Part shown: positions 18,375 to 27,693 of the stretch, in pieces
Numbering within the stretch: the stretch's first letter is position 1
How the letters are laid out: each line of letters opens with the position of its first letter
Source of the DNA: Undibacterium sp. 5I1
Lineage (GTDB): Bacteria > Pseudomonadota > Gammaproteobacteria > Burkholderiales > Burkholderiaceae_D
Length of the DNA stretch: 64,000 nucleotides
Reading direction: 5' to 3'
Assembly (NCBI RefSeq): GCF_034314085.1
Contig: NZ_JAVIWI010000001.1
Location: forward strand, 3,968,001 to 4,032,000
Program-made: the position numbers and the translations under genes
Notes under the pieces: model-generated
Seen by the model: the letters and a program-made list of their open reading frames with translations, nothing else
Told to the model about the DNA's origin: nothing
The model's database searches: none

Positions 18375-19226
18375 TTAAATATCAATTTCACCTTCGTACA
18401 CAGTGACTGCCGGACCGCTTAAAAATACTGGCTGGCCTTCACCTTGCCAGGCAATTGACAGCTCGCCGCCCTGCATACTGACACGGACAGGCGATGTCAG
18501 CAAACCACGGCGTATACCAGCGACTGCTGCCGCGCAGGCACCAGTGCCGCAGGCCAGAGTCTCGCCAGCGCCGCGCTCAAATACGCGCAGACGAATATGC
18601 TGGGCATCTAGCACTTGCATAAAACCAGCATTCACCCGTTTAGGGAAGCGCGGGTGATGCTCAATCACGGGGCCGTCAAGAGCGACCGCAGCGGTGCCAG
18701 TATCGTCCACCACTTGCACTGCATGCGGATTGCCCATAGAGACGACTGAGAACAGCGCTGCTTTGCCATTGATCAATAAAGGCCAGAGTGAGTCGTGTCC
18801 TTGGGGTATCGCGTTCAGTCCGGCGGCATCAAATGGTACGGCAACTGTATCAAGTATCGGTGCGCCCATGTTGACGGTAATACGACCGTCAGCCTCTAAG
18901 CGCGGCTCAATAATGCCCGACATGGTTTCTACTTTGATGGCAGAGTTAGAGGTCAGTTTTTTGTCGATCACAAAACGCACAAAAGCGCGTGAGCCATTGC
19001 CGCATTGCTCGACTTCGCCGCCATCAGCGTTATAAATACGGTAACGGAAATCAATCCCTGCGGTGTCAGAGCGTTCGACTACTAGGATTTGATCGGCACC
19101 AACACCAAAGCGGCGATCAGCCAGCAATTTCCACTGCGCTGGCGTAAAAGAAATAGCTTGATTGATGGCGTCAATCACAACAAAGTCGTTACCTGCGCCA
19201 TGCATTTTGGTGAATTTGAGTTTCAT
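18375..19226 (-). CDS. dapF: diaminopimelate epimerase
   Basis: Converts LL- to meso-diaminopimelate for lysine and peptidoglycan. It is a PLP-independent epimerase of 283 residues with the two catalytic Cys: Cys75 in [10 protein letters not shown] and the second near residue 225 in [11 protein letters not shown]. The N-terminal [11 protein letters not shown] is the family signature. It heads the dapF-DUF484-xerC run. Upstream, 19227-19661 carries a repeat copy and no recognisable gene. Confidence 0.97.
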   Translation of the reverse strand: MKLKFTKMHGAGNDFVVIDAINQAISFTPAQWKLLADRRFGVGADQILVVERSDTAGIDFRYRIYNADGGEVEQCGNGSRAFVRFVIDKKLTSNSAIKVETMSGIIEPRLEADGRITVNMGAPILDTVAVPFDAAGLNAIPQGHDSLWPLLINGKAALFSVVSMGNPHAVQVVDDTGTAAVALDGPVIEHHPRFPKRVNAGFMQVLDAQHIRLRVFERGAGETLACGTGACAAAVAGIRRGLLTSPVRVSMQGGELSIAWQGEGQPVFLSGPAVTVYEGEIDI

Positions 19227-19406
19227 CGTTTTATTATAACTTGCTTGATGTTGGTTCTAGCGCTGATGCAGGGATTTGCTGCTGCCACTTTAGCCGTGAC
19301 TCGCCCATCAACCGCAGTGCAAAGGGACAATTTCTGCGTCTGATATTGGTCTGTGTTGGTCTGATATTGGGCTTAAATATTTGGCTGCAGTGATTAACAT
19401 GAATCA

Positions 19407-19490
19407 GCATACTCCATATTAGTATATATAGAGTGTCCATGAGTTAATTGGTCTTTATGCCATAAATAGAAAAAAATGAGGGGAGTATGT
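19407..19490. repeat. 86-bp palindromic repeat, copy 4
   Basis: Diverged reverse copy: CATACTCCA at the left, GTGTCCAT in the core, AAAAAATGAGGGGAGTATG at the right. It lies 3' of the chemoreceptor gene and upstream of dapF. Confidence 0.75.
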
Positions 19491-19661
19491 TGACTGGCGT
19501 AAATCTTTTATAAATTGCCGATGGATATTCTTGATCAAGTTTCATAACATGGCAGCAACATTTTTAACGCTGATGCACGAGATTTTTCCCGGCATAAGTT
19601 AGCCAAATCAGTGATCGCTACTGATGCAGTCGCCAGCAATCTAAGGTAATTTCAGGCAATC

Positions 19662-21299
19662 TTAGACAATTTTATACACGCCGCAACCTAGTACGACATC
19701 TTTGGAAACCGGCACGATGTACGATGTTTTCGTATCCACATTCTTTGTATTCGGGTTCAAAATCGTGTAATCAACCCAGCCGCCGCTGCGCGGGATTGCG
19801 AAGGCGTCAGCAACTAATTTGCGACCATCCAATCCGGTGACTTGTAGCAGATTGACTTGTAATTTAGACGAATTCCCGGCAAAGGCTATGTATTGGCCGC
19901 TACGGTCAAAGGCAAATACGTACATGTCGCGGTCGGCAAATTGGTGATTTTTATCGGCGGTAATGAGCTGCAGCGCAGCCTTACCGCTGTTTTGGTAAAG
20001 CGCCACCGCCTTTTTAACCAAGGCATATGCTTCATCTGCCGTGCCTTGCCGCAGTTTGAATGAGGACACCGCTTTCGATAAGGCGGTAGCCCGATCTTCC
20101 AGATTGATGGACGCATTTTTGGCTTCTTCTGCCATCTGACCATTACTTTGGGTGATCTCATCCAGATGGCGTATCGCCTCTGAGATTTGTGCCAAGCCAT
20201 TGCTTTGTTCTTCTGAAGCGGTAGAAATGGAGTTGATATTGCCTGCCAGATTACGGATGCCATCCACAATATCGGCCAGCGTGGTGTTGACCTCGTTAAT
20301 CTGCGAGACACCGGTTTTAACCCGATTGACGGAATCATCAATCAGCAATTTGATCTCTTTGGCCGAGCCTGCACTGCGTTGCGCCAGATTGCGCACTTCG
20401 GCCGCGACTACCGCAAAGCCACGCCCTTGTTCGCCTGCGCGTGCCGCCTCAACCGCCGCGTTAAGAGCGAGAATATTGGTCTGGAAGGCGATGGTATCAA
20501 TCAGGCTGACGATTTCTTGCATCTTCAACGCACTGGTTTGGATGCCATTCATAGATTCGACCGCTGCGCTCATGGTGCTGCTACCCGATTCTGCAATCAG
20601 ACGGACATTGGCGGCAAGAGTATCCACCGATCTGGCGCTGGCGGCATTTTTTTGTACGGTTTCTGCCAGGTCTTCTACGCTGGCAGAGGTTTGTTCCAAG
20701 CTGGATGCCTGCTGCTCCGTGCGAGTGGATAAGTCGCTGATGCCAGTCGCCAGTTGATGACCCAGTTGGGACACCATGCTGGAATTGGTTCTTACATTAG
20801 CGACCAGTGCCGACAAGTTGTAATTCATCGTCTCTAAAGTTTGCCCCGTGGTGGCTAACTCATCTTTTCCAATGACGATCACTTGTGTCGTCAGATCGCC
20901 CGAGGCACCTGATTTGGCGGCGAGGGTGACGGCAGCTAATCCCTGCAAAAACGAATGATAAAAGCCATAAAACAAATACGCGACCAGTGACAACAGGATC
21001 AGCGCGATTACGGCAGCGGCGTTACGTTTAAAGCGCAAGTTCTCTGTGCGCTCAAGTATGTTGGTCGCTTTGTTCTGTTCGATCTGGCTGGTTTGAATAG
21101 CTCGTGAGGCGACTTGGCTATCTGCCACTACGCTTTGAAGTTCTTGCTGATAATTAGAAATGATATTGACGCTCAGAAGCAACATCGGCAATACAAATAT
21201 AGCTGCCATACACAATAATTTGGCGCGCAAACTGAACTTGCCCATGATCAGGCTAGACGGAGCCATAAAGCGACTGACAAGCTGTTGGAGAGTTGCCAT
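19662..21299 (-). CDS. methyl-accepting chemotaxis protein with C-terminal Cache-like domain
   Basis: Chemoreceptor of 545 residues. TM1 is at about 28-49 and TM2 at about 94-112, leaving a periplasmic loop of only some 45 residues. HAMP follows (about 113-165). The coiled-coil signalling domain has its hairpin tip at about 264-300 ([19 protein letters not shown]). After the signalling domain, residues 420-545 look like a single-Cache (sCache/dCache-like) sensor with [25 protein letters not shown] and KTSYIVPV. By topology that domain should be cytoplasmic. AGAGGA precedes the ATG. No other chemotaxis genes are nearby. Confidence 0.88.
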   Translation of the reverse strand: MATLQQLVSRFMAPSSLIMGKFSLRAKLLCMAAIFVLPMLLLSVNIISNYQQELQSVVADSQVASRAIQTSQIEQNKATNILERTENLRFKRNAAAVIALILLSLVAYLFYGFYHSFLQGLAAVTLAAKSGASGDLTTQVIVIGKDELATTGQTLETMNYNLSALVANVRTNSSMVSQLGHQLATGISDLSTRTEQQASSLEQTSASVEDLAETVQKNAASARSVDTLAANVRLIAESGSSTMSAAVESMNGIQTSALKMQEIVSLIDTIAFQTNILALNAAVEAARAGEQGRGFAVVAAEVRNLAQRSAGSAKEIKLLIDDSVNRVKTGVSQINEVNTTLADIVDGIRNLAGNINSISTASEEQSNGLAQISEAIRHLDEITQSNGQMAEEAKNASINLEDRATALSKAVSSFKLRQGTADEAYALVKKAVALYQNSGKAALQLITADKNHQFADRDMYVFAFDRSGQYIAFAGNSSKLQVNLLQVTGLDGRKLVADAFAIPRSGGWVDYTILNPNTKNVDTKTSYIVPVSKDVVLGCGVYKIV

Positions 21300-21573
21300 G
21301 CTGTCCTCTTTAAAAGGTTGTAGTGTGAGCTAATTCGTTTCAATGATTTTCTTGCGGTCAATCCAGTTCAAAATCATTGTCGCAGATTTTTAAGCTGATT
21401 TAATCGATTCCCGTATCCGTATTGAATTTTGTGGGACGGTAGTAGCAAAGCTGCGTGCTAGTTTTAAAGCGACTTTATCAAGCGCGACCTCATCGGTACG
21501 CCGGGGCGCGGCTTAGCGGGATTTCGTTTTGGTTTAATTTTGGTTTAATTTTGGTTTGGTTGAGATGACATAC

Positions 21574-21622
21574 AAAAACCAGTACACTTCCTTCATCTGT
21601 CAGTCATACTGTACTGGTCTTT
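21574..21622. other. intergenic hairpin in the MCP-iorAB gap
   Basis: Inverted arms AAAAACCAGTAC and GTACTGGTCTTTTT separated by 25 bases, possibly a terminator or small RNA end. Just before it, TTTTGGTTTAA is repeated about three times (21524-21560). No gene is seen in 21300-21874. Confidence 0.4.
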
Positions 21623-21874
21623 TTGTGCTGTACTGTCCATTGAGACGGGCAGTACACCATGTTAGTGTGCGAGGCATCGTAATCCATCCTTAGATCAAAC
21701 GAGATCAAACGAGTTAAAACGATCACTGCGAACTAGCACTGCGTTGTATGAGTGTGTGCTGTTCCTGTATTTTGGTTTAAAGGTGGGATAAAAAGTATAT
21801 GATTCACTCACAAGGTGATTCTTTCGATTCGATTTAAGGCGATACCCTCGCCTGGTGAAAAGCACGGAGACCCC

Positions 21875-24800
21875 ATGAACGCACCCATCAAGTCACAGAC
21901 GTTGATCGACAATGACATCACGCTGGACGACAAATTTACCCTAGAGCGCGGCCGCGCTTTTATGACTGGCACGCAAGCGCTCATCCGCTTGATGATGCTG
22001 CAACGTCAGGCCGATGAAAAAGCCGGACTTAACACCGCTGGCTACATCACAGGCTATCGCGGCTCACCGCTAGGCAACGTCGATCTGACTGCCGCCAAAG
22101 CTAAAAAACATTTAGAAAAAGCGCATGTCAAATTTCATCCTGGCGTGAATGAAGATTTAGCCGCAACCTCGGTCTGGGGTACGCAGCAAGTCAATTTATT
22201 CCCAGGCGCTAAATATGATGGCGTATTTGCGATGTGGTACGGCAAAGGTCCAGGCGTCGATCGTTGTGGCGACGTGTTTAAACATGCGAATCTGGCAGGC
22301 ACGTCCAAACATGGTGGTGTACTGGTCATCGCGGGTGATGATCATGCCGCGAAGTCTTCTACCGCTGCGCATCAGTCCGAACATATTTTAAAAGCCTGCG
22401 GTATTCCGGTGCTGTACCCGTCCTCGGTACAAGAGTATTTAGATTACGGCTTGCATGGTATTGCGCTGTCTCGTTACACAGGTTTGTGGGTATCGATGAA
22501 ATGTGTGACCGAAGTGGTCGAATCCGGCGCTTCCGTCGATATCGATCCTGATCGCATCAAGCCGATTATCCCTAGCGATTTCCAGATGCCGGCCGATGGC
22601 ATCAGCATCCGTACTCCCGATCCAGTATTAGCGCAAGAAACGCGCATGATCAACTATAAATGGTACGGCGCCTTAGCCTATGCGCGTGCCAATAAACTCA
22701 ATCAAATTATCTGGGATAGTCCACGTGCCAAGGTCGGGATTATCACCGCCGGTAAGTCTTATTTAGATACACGTCAGGCATTGGCCGATCTGGGGATTGA
22801 TGAGCAGGCTGCTGCCGACATCGGTATTCGTTTATACAAAATCGGTATGACTTGGCCGCTGGAATCCCAGGGTGTGCGTGAGTTTGCGACAGGTCTGGAT
22901 GAGATTCTGGTCGTGGAAGAGAAGCGTCAGATTCTGGAATACGCGATCAAAGAAGAGCTCTACAACTGGCAAGATGATGTCCGTCCGCGCGTCGTCGGTA
23001 AGTTCGACGACACCGGCGAATGGAGTGATCTGGATCACGCCGGTCATGGTGATTGGTTGCTGCCAGCGACCTACGAATTAAGCCCGGCACAAATCGCCCG
23101 TGCAATTGCATCGCGTATTACTAAATACTTCTCTGGCCATCCGGTAGAACAACGTGTGAAAGAGCGTGTAGCGTATCTGGAAGCCAAAGAAGCAGCTTTA
23201 AATATCGCTGCCAAGCCCGATCCTAACAAAGATCGTGTGCCGCATTTTTGCTCAGGTTGTCCGCACAATACCTCGACCAAACTGCCTGAAGGCAGCCGTG
23301 CATTAGCTGGTATCGGTTGCCATTACATGGTGACCTGGATGAACCGCGAATCCACCGTCTTCAGCCATATGGGTGGCGAGGGTGTGACTTGGGTTGGGCA
23401 ATCACCATTCACAACTGAGAAGCATGTGTTTAGCAATCTGGGTGACGGTACGTATTTCCACTCCGGTCTGCTGGCGATCCGTGCTGCGGTAGCCGGTAAG
23501 GTCAATATTACCTACAAAATTTTGTTCAATGACGCGGTTGCCATGACCGGTGGTCAGGAGTTTGACGGCCCGCTCGATCCTGGCATGATTTCACGCCAGA
23601 TCGCCGCTGAAGGTGTCACCCCGATTATCGTTGTGACCGATGAACCGGAAAAATATCCAGCCGATTACAACTGGGCGCCCGGCGTCACTGTGCGTCATCG
23701 TAGCGAACTGGATGCCGTCCAGCGCGAACTGCGCGAAGTCATTGGTACTTCCGCCATGATTTATGATCAAACCTGCGCCTCAGAAAAACGTCGCCGCCGG
23801 AAAAAATTTGATAAAGATGGCAAACCTGGCTTCCCTGATCCAGCCAAACGTGCTGTGATCAATGAGGCTGTCTGCGAAGGTTGCGGCGATTGCTCCGTGC
23901 AGTCCAACTGCCTTTCTGTCGAGCCATTAGAGACCGAATTTGGTCGTAAGCGTCAGATCAATCAGTCCTCCTGCAACAAAGATTTTTCTTGTGTGAATGG
24001 TTTCTGCCCAAGTTTTGTCACGGTCGAAGGCGGCAAGCTGAAAAAGCCTGCCAAAGCCAAAGTAGAGCAGGGCACGGCGCTGGATGTGGCAAGCTTACCT
24101 GATCCAGTTTTACCTGCCACTACCGAGCCACTGAATGTCTTGGTGACTGGTATCGGCGGCACCGGCGTGATTACCATCGGTCAGGTCATGGCGATGGCCG
24201 CGCATCTGGAAGGTAAAGCTTGCTCGGTATTGGATATTACTGGCCTGGCACAAAAAGGCGGCGCGGTGATGTCGCATGTGCGCTTGGCAGACAATGCCGA
24301 CGATCTGCATTCCACTCGCGTCGGTACAGGTATGGCTGACGTCGTCATTGGTTGCGATGAAATCGTGACGGCGAGTCGCGATGCACTGTCACGCATGGGC
24401 GAGGGCCGTACCCGTGCCGTGGTCAATTCTTCCGTATCGCCGACATCGACCTTTATCAAAAATCCAGACTGGCAATTTCCAGTGGAAGCCGCCGAGGCGG
24501 AAATTGGCAAAGCCTGTGGCAGCGACCGTGTAGACATGATCGATGCGTCCCACATCGCAACCACGCTGATGGGCGATAACATCGCCTCCAATATGTTTAT
24601 GCTCGGCTATGCCTGGCAAAAAGGCTGGGTACCTTTGACCCAAGCCGCGCTGATGCGTGCGTTGGAATTGAATGCAGTGGCAATCGACTTCAACAAACAA
24701 GCTTTTAACTGGGGTCGCGTCGCGGCACATGATCTGGCGGCGGTCAAAAAACTGGTCACGCCAGCGCAAGTGATTGAGCTGAAACGTGCACCAACTTTAG

Positions 24801-25450
24801 ATGACACCATCAGCAAACGTATTACGTTCCTCACGGAGTATCAAGACGCTGCCTATGCTTTGCAGTACAGCGAATTTGTGAACAAAGTCAAAGCTGCCGA
24901 AACTAGCATCGCTGATGGCAAGCCATTACGTCTGACGGAAGCGGTCGCTAAATATCTGTTCAAACTGATGGCATACAAAGATGAATACGAAGTCGCCCGT
25001 CTGTACACCAATGGCAAATTCCAGCAAAAAATCGCCGGCATGTTTGAGGGCGACTACAAAATCAACTTCCATTTAGCGCCACCCTTGCTAGCTAAAAAAG
25101 ATGACAAAGGTCATTTGATCAAGCAGCAGTTTGGCCCGTGGATGATGAAAGGTTTTGGCATCTTGGCCAAGCTCAAATCCCTGCGCGGCGGCGCGTTTGA
25201 TATATTCGGCTACACCGCAGAACGCAAGATGGAACGCGCTCTGCCAGTCGAGTACAAAGCCACAGTCAGCAAATTATTAGGGCAATTGACCAAGGATAAT
25301 TTGCCGAAAGCAGTAGCGATTGCCAGCATCCCAGAAGATATCCGCGGTTATGGTCACGTCAAAGAACGTCATTTTGAAGCGGCAAAAGCCAAAGAAGCAA
25401 GCTTGATCGCCGAGTTTTCTACCCCAAGTCAGGCACAAAAGGCGGCTTGA
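21875..25450 (+). CDS. indolepyruvate ferredoxin oxidoreductase, fused alpha-beta-gamma form
   Basis: Oxidises aryl-pyruvates from aromatic amino acid breakdown to aryl-acetyl-CoA using TPP and ferredoxin. This 1191-residue protein has an N-terminal pyrimidine-binding part (ITGYRGSPLGNVDLT), a TPP-binding part containing HFCSGCPHNTS and GGEGVTW, a Cys-rich iron-sulfur region (CEGCGDCSVQSNCLSVEP), a gamma-type domain starting near VLVTGIGGTGVITIG, and a long C-terminal domain. The ATG at 21875 has GGAG seven bases upstream; the frame runs 20 codons further without support. It stands alone and is followed by a terminator. Confidence 0.92.
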   Translation: MNAPIKSQTLIDNDITLDDKFTLERGRAFMTGTQALIRLMMLQRQADEKAGLNTAGYITGYRGSPLGNVDLTAAKAKKHLEKAHVKFHPGVNEDLAATSVWGTQQVNLFPGAKYDGVFAMWYGKGPGVDRCGDVFKHANLAGTSKHGGVLVIAGDDHAAKSSTAAHQSEHILKACGIPVLYPSSVQEYLDYGLHGIALSRYTGLWVSMKCVTEVVESGASVDIDPDRIKPIIPSDFQMPADGISIRTPDPVLAQETRMINYKWYGALAYARANKLNQIIWDSPRAKVGIITAGKSYLDTRQALADLGIDEQAAADIGIRLYKIGMTWPLESQGVREFATGLDEILVVEEKRQILEYAIKEELYNWQDDVRPRVVGKFDDTGEWSDLDHAGHGDWLLPATYELSPAQIARAIASRITKYFSGHPVEQRVKERVAYLEAKEAALNIAAKPDPNKDRVPHFCSGCPHNTSTKLPEGSRALAGIGCHYMVTWMNRESTVFSHMGGEGVTWVGQSPFTTEKHVFSNLGDGTYFHSGLLAIRAAVAGKVNITYKILFNDAVAMTGGQEFDGPLDPGMISRQIAAEGVTPIIVVTDEPEKYPADYNWAPGVTVRHRSELDAVQRELREVIGTSAMIYDQTCASEKRRRRKKFDKDGKPGFPDPAKRAVINEAVCEGCGDCSVQSNCLSVEPLETEFGRKRQINQSSCNKDFSCVNGFCPSFVTVEGGKLKKPAKAKVEQGTALDVASLPDPVLPATTEPLNVLVTGIGGTGVITIGQVMAMAAHLEGKACSVLDITGLAQKGGAVMSHVRLADNADDLHSTRVGTGMADVVIGCDEIVTASRDALSRMGEGRTRAVVNSSVSPTSTFIKNPDWQFPVEAAEAEIGKACGSDRVDMIDASHIATTLMGDNIASNMFMLGYAWQKGWVPLTQAALMRALELNAVAIDFNKQAFNWGRVAAHDLAAVKKLVTPAQVIELKRAPTLDDTISKRITFLTEYQDAAYALQYSEFVNKVKAAETSIADGKPLRLTEAVAKYLFKLMAYKDEYEVARLYTNGKFQQKIAGMFEGDYKINFHLAPPLLAKKDDKGHLIKQQFGPWMMKGFGILAKLKSLRGGAFDIFGYTAERKMERALPVEYKATVSKLLGQLTKDNLPKAVAIASIPEDIRGYGHVKERHFEAAKAKEASLIAEFSTPSQAQKAA

Positions 25451-25480
25451 TGCTGTAGAGGATAGGTTAGGGTAATATCA

Positions 25481-25510
25481 AAAATGACCGGTCTGACCGG
25501 TCATTTTTTT
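25481..25510 (+). terminator. intrinsic terminator after indolepyruvate oxidoreductase
   Basis: AATGACCGG and CCGGTCATT form a strong stem, followed by TTTTTTT, 30 bases after the stop codon. Confidence 0.85.
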
Positions 25511-25542
25511 GTCACTACAATGCCCGTGGTAATCGTAATTTC

Positions 25543-25628
25543 AATATACTCCCAATTATTTTTATAAAAAACATCTAATTGTCCAAATATTATAAGGGCA
25601 TATAAAATATACATTTGGGGAGTATATA
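25543..25628. repeat. 86-bp palindromic repeat, copy 5
   Basis: Forward copy: AATATACTCCC at the left, TTTTTATAAAAAACAT in the arm, ATTGTCCA in the core, TAAAATATACAT, then GGGGAGTATAT at the right. It lies just past the terminator of the oxidoreductase. Confidence 0.9.
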
Positions 25629-25747
25629 CTGAAGTATTTGTTAATAAGTTGTGAGTCATGCATGCGCAGTGTCGGTATAAATTGATAGACTTATGATTAA
25701 GCTTGCTAAGGTAGATGCGGTAGATGGGGTAGTCCAAGCCTAATAGG

Positions 25748-25764
25748 GCTTACGCAAAAAAGTC
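25748..25764. repeat. solo ACTTACGCAAAAA-type end
   Basis: GCTTACGCAAAAAAGTC matches the terminal motif of the elements at 5080, 15992 and 17319, and abuts the 3' end of the antitoxin/toxin relic. A possible degenerate partner (TAAGTAAGTCGTAG) lies at 25972. Confidence 0.4.
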
Positions 25765-25966
25765 TTACCCCAGTCTAACAGCAGGATGTACATCTAAGCT
25801 TTTAGCGCATTTCACAAACGCTTTATCAAAAGTTTTAAATCCTGTCGCCGTCGCGCTGATCACAAACTCGGTACCCCGGCGGCAGATGGAGATCGTCCCG
25901 TATCGCTTTAGGAATAATGATTTGCCCTTTGCTAGGTAGTTTGACGGTATCCAGATCTGCCTTCAT
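25765..25966 (-). pseudogene. VapB/VapC toxin-antitoxin relic (fused and frameshifted)
   Basis: Reading from the ATG at 25966 gives MKADLDTVKLPSKGQIIIP and then KAIRDDLHLPPG, an AbrB/VapB-type antitoxin N-terminus. At a run of four G the frame changes. Removing one G restores TEFVIS and leads straight into TGFKTFDKAFVKCAKSL and PAVRLG before a TAA. That second part resembles the C-terminal end of a VapC PIN-domain toxin (TFD..F...A..L). I read this as an internal deletion joining antitoxin start to toxin end, followed by a one-base insertion. As it stands, only a 43-residue product could be made. It is not functional as a pair. Confidence 0.65.
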
Positions 25967-26085
25967 CTTTTAAGTAAGTCGTAGAACCTTACCGGATGCT
26001 ATCGCTAGCAACAAGCCTCAGTCATCCCATCGTCACAATCTACTGTCAGACTTGTTGCATCGCAATAAGATATGGTTACTCATTA

Positions 26086-27207
26086 ATGATTTCTTTCACC
26101 AAGTCTGTACTGGCTGCTATTTTTCTTTCCCTCACTTTTTTTAGTTCCGTTTTTGCTGTGGATAATGCGATTATCGTTGGGCAGGTGATTGACCTGTCTG
26201 GCCCCAATGGCAGTATCGGGCGTGATTATGTGGCAGGTATTACGACTTACTTTGATAGCCTGAATGTTGCTGGTGGTCTCAATGGACGCCGGATTAAATA
26301 TCTGGTGCGTGATGATCAGGGCGATGCTGCTGCTTCTGCAAAAGCAGTTACTGAGCTGATCGGTAAAGATAAAGTAGATTATTTGTTAGGTGGAATTGGT
26401 CTGTCGGTTACCAATGCAGTCGTTGCTTCTCCGGCGTTTAAACAAAGTGCACTGACGCTATTTGCGCCTTTGGTTAGCTCTGTTAAAGACTACAATTCCC
26501 GCGTCGTCTTCTGGCGCCCTAGTCCAGAACAAGAGATGCAATATATCTTTTCTTATTTTGATAAATTAGGCATCAAAAGCGTTGGGATTGCGTATCAGGA
26601 GTCGGAGCTCAATCAGGAAATGTACCAATACGTAGTGGCCGAAGTCGGTAAGCGCAAAATGATCTTAAGCGGCGTCGCACGTATCTCTAATTCACCCGTA
26701 GAAAACGAAAAAGAAGCAACCGCGCTGGCCGCTAAAAATCCAGGCATCGTGATCGTTGTGTCGGACACTGTTGGGACAGGCTTGTTTTTAAAACAGTTCC
26801 GTAAGCGCGCGGATAAAACATTTGTCGCAGGAATGTCCCTAATTAATTTAGAAACCTTGGCTGAAGTAGCAGGGCGTGGTGCCTTGGAGTGGACAGTATT
26901 TTCGCAAGTCGTTCCCAATCCTCTGGGCAAAAAGACTATCGTCCAGATTGACCATAGTGCGATGATGAAAAAGTTCCGGGATGAGGATTTGTCTTCGTTG
27001 ACGCTAGAGGGATTTATCGTCGCTAAGACTCTGGCAAAAGCAATTGCTATGTCTAAATCCGGTCGCGATGGTTTGCAGCTGTTAGCGGCGCAAAAACATA
27101 CGCTCGATCTGGGTGGCATCAGCGTTACGCCGGACGACCCTAGTCGTCATATGTCTGGCTATGTAGATATCGCCTTGTTCCGCAAAGGTGGCGGTTTGTT
27201 ATTTTGA
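26086..27207 (+). CDS. periplasmic solute-binding protein, Leu/Ile/Val-binding (PBP1) type
   Basis: Exported receptor of about 373 residues. The signal peptide ends at VFA before VDNAIIVG, and the mature start (QVIDLSGPNGSIGRDYVAGI) is typical of branched-chain amino acid or amide ABC receptors. The two Rossmann-like lobes follow, with GGIGLSVTNAVV and GVARISNS. I start at the ATG at 26086 because the upstream extension is not signal-like; no strong ribosome-binding site is visible. No permease or ATPase gene is adjacent, so its partner or a signalling role is unknown. A paralogous type is found at 50804. Confidence 0.82.
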   Translation: MISFTKSVLAAIFLSLTFFSSVFAVDNAIIVGQVIDLSGPNGSIGRDYVAGITTYFDSLNVAGGLNGRRIKYLVRDDQGDAAASAKAVTELIGKDKVDYLLGGIGLSVTNAVVASPAFKQSALTLFAPLVSSVKDYNSRVVFWRPSPEQEMQYIFSYFDKLGIKSVGIAYQESELNQEMYQYVVAEVGKRKMILSGVARISNSPVENEKEATALAAKNPGIVIVVSDTVGTGLFLKQFRKRADKTFVAGMSLINLETLAEVAGRGALEWTVFSQVVPNPLGKKTIVQIDHSAMMKKFRDEDLSSLTLEGFIVAKTLAKAIAMSKSGRDGLQLLAAQKHTLDLGGISVTPDDPSRHMSGYVDIALFRKGGGLLF

Positions 27208-27320
27208 GCAGCGCATAGCATCGGCATTTCTGCAAAATGATCTCGGTTTAATGACAAATCTGGTTTTAAGTCAGACCATGCAAATGCATCAGGATTTTTC
27301 ATCACTATTACTAAAAAATT

Positions 27321-27415
27321 GAGTCATCACCCCAGTAACCATGCCAAGGCAGGGATCTGGTGACTGCAAAGTCGCATACCACTGGATTCCAGCCTTCGCT
27401 GGAATGACGACTGTT
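27321..27415. repeat. short dispersed hairpin repeat with ATTCCAGC-CTTC-GCTGGAAT
   Basis: The segment GGATTCCAGCCTTCGCTGGA at 27384-27403 folds into a tight hairpin and continues into ATGACGA, a form seen widely between genes in proteobacteria. TCATCACCCCAGTAACC before it may be the other end. The remainder of the 27208-27693 gap is empty. A related CCGGAATGACG piece is at 33680. Confidence 0.5.
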
Positions 27416-27693
27416 CCGGTACTTCTGCTTCGTTTTATCTCATTCTCCTCCCGCATCATCAGCGCAGGATTCAAGCTTTCTTGCCATTTTCCAACTGGGC
27501 TGCAATTGGATTTACAATGCTCCCCAGCCAGTTTTGTTCCACATCATCAATGTGATCAATTCTCTATTTGATAAAACACGTTCAACACAATATTTTTTGC
27601 TGCATTGGCAATTAAAAAGAGTGAGCGATTAATGACTAAGCATGCCACGAGTCTGCTTAGCTACAATAAACATACACCCGATAGGAGACCACC

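Noticed and set aside
19234-19440. 68-codon minus-strand frame upstream of dapF
   Set aside because: It runs through repeat copy 4 and has no recognised similarity.
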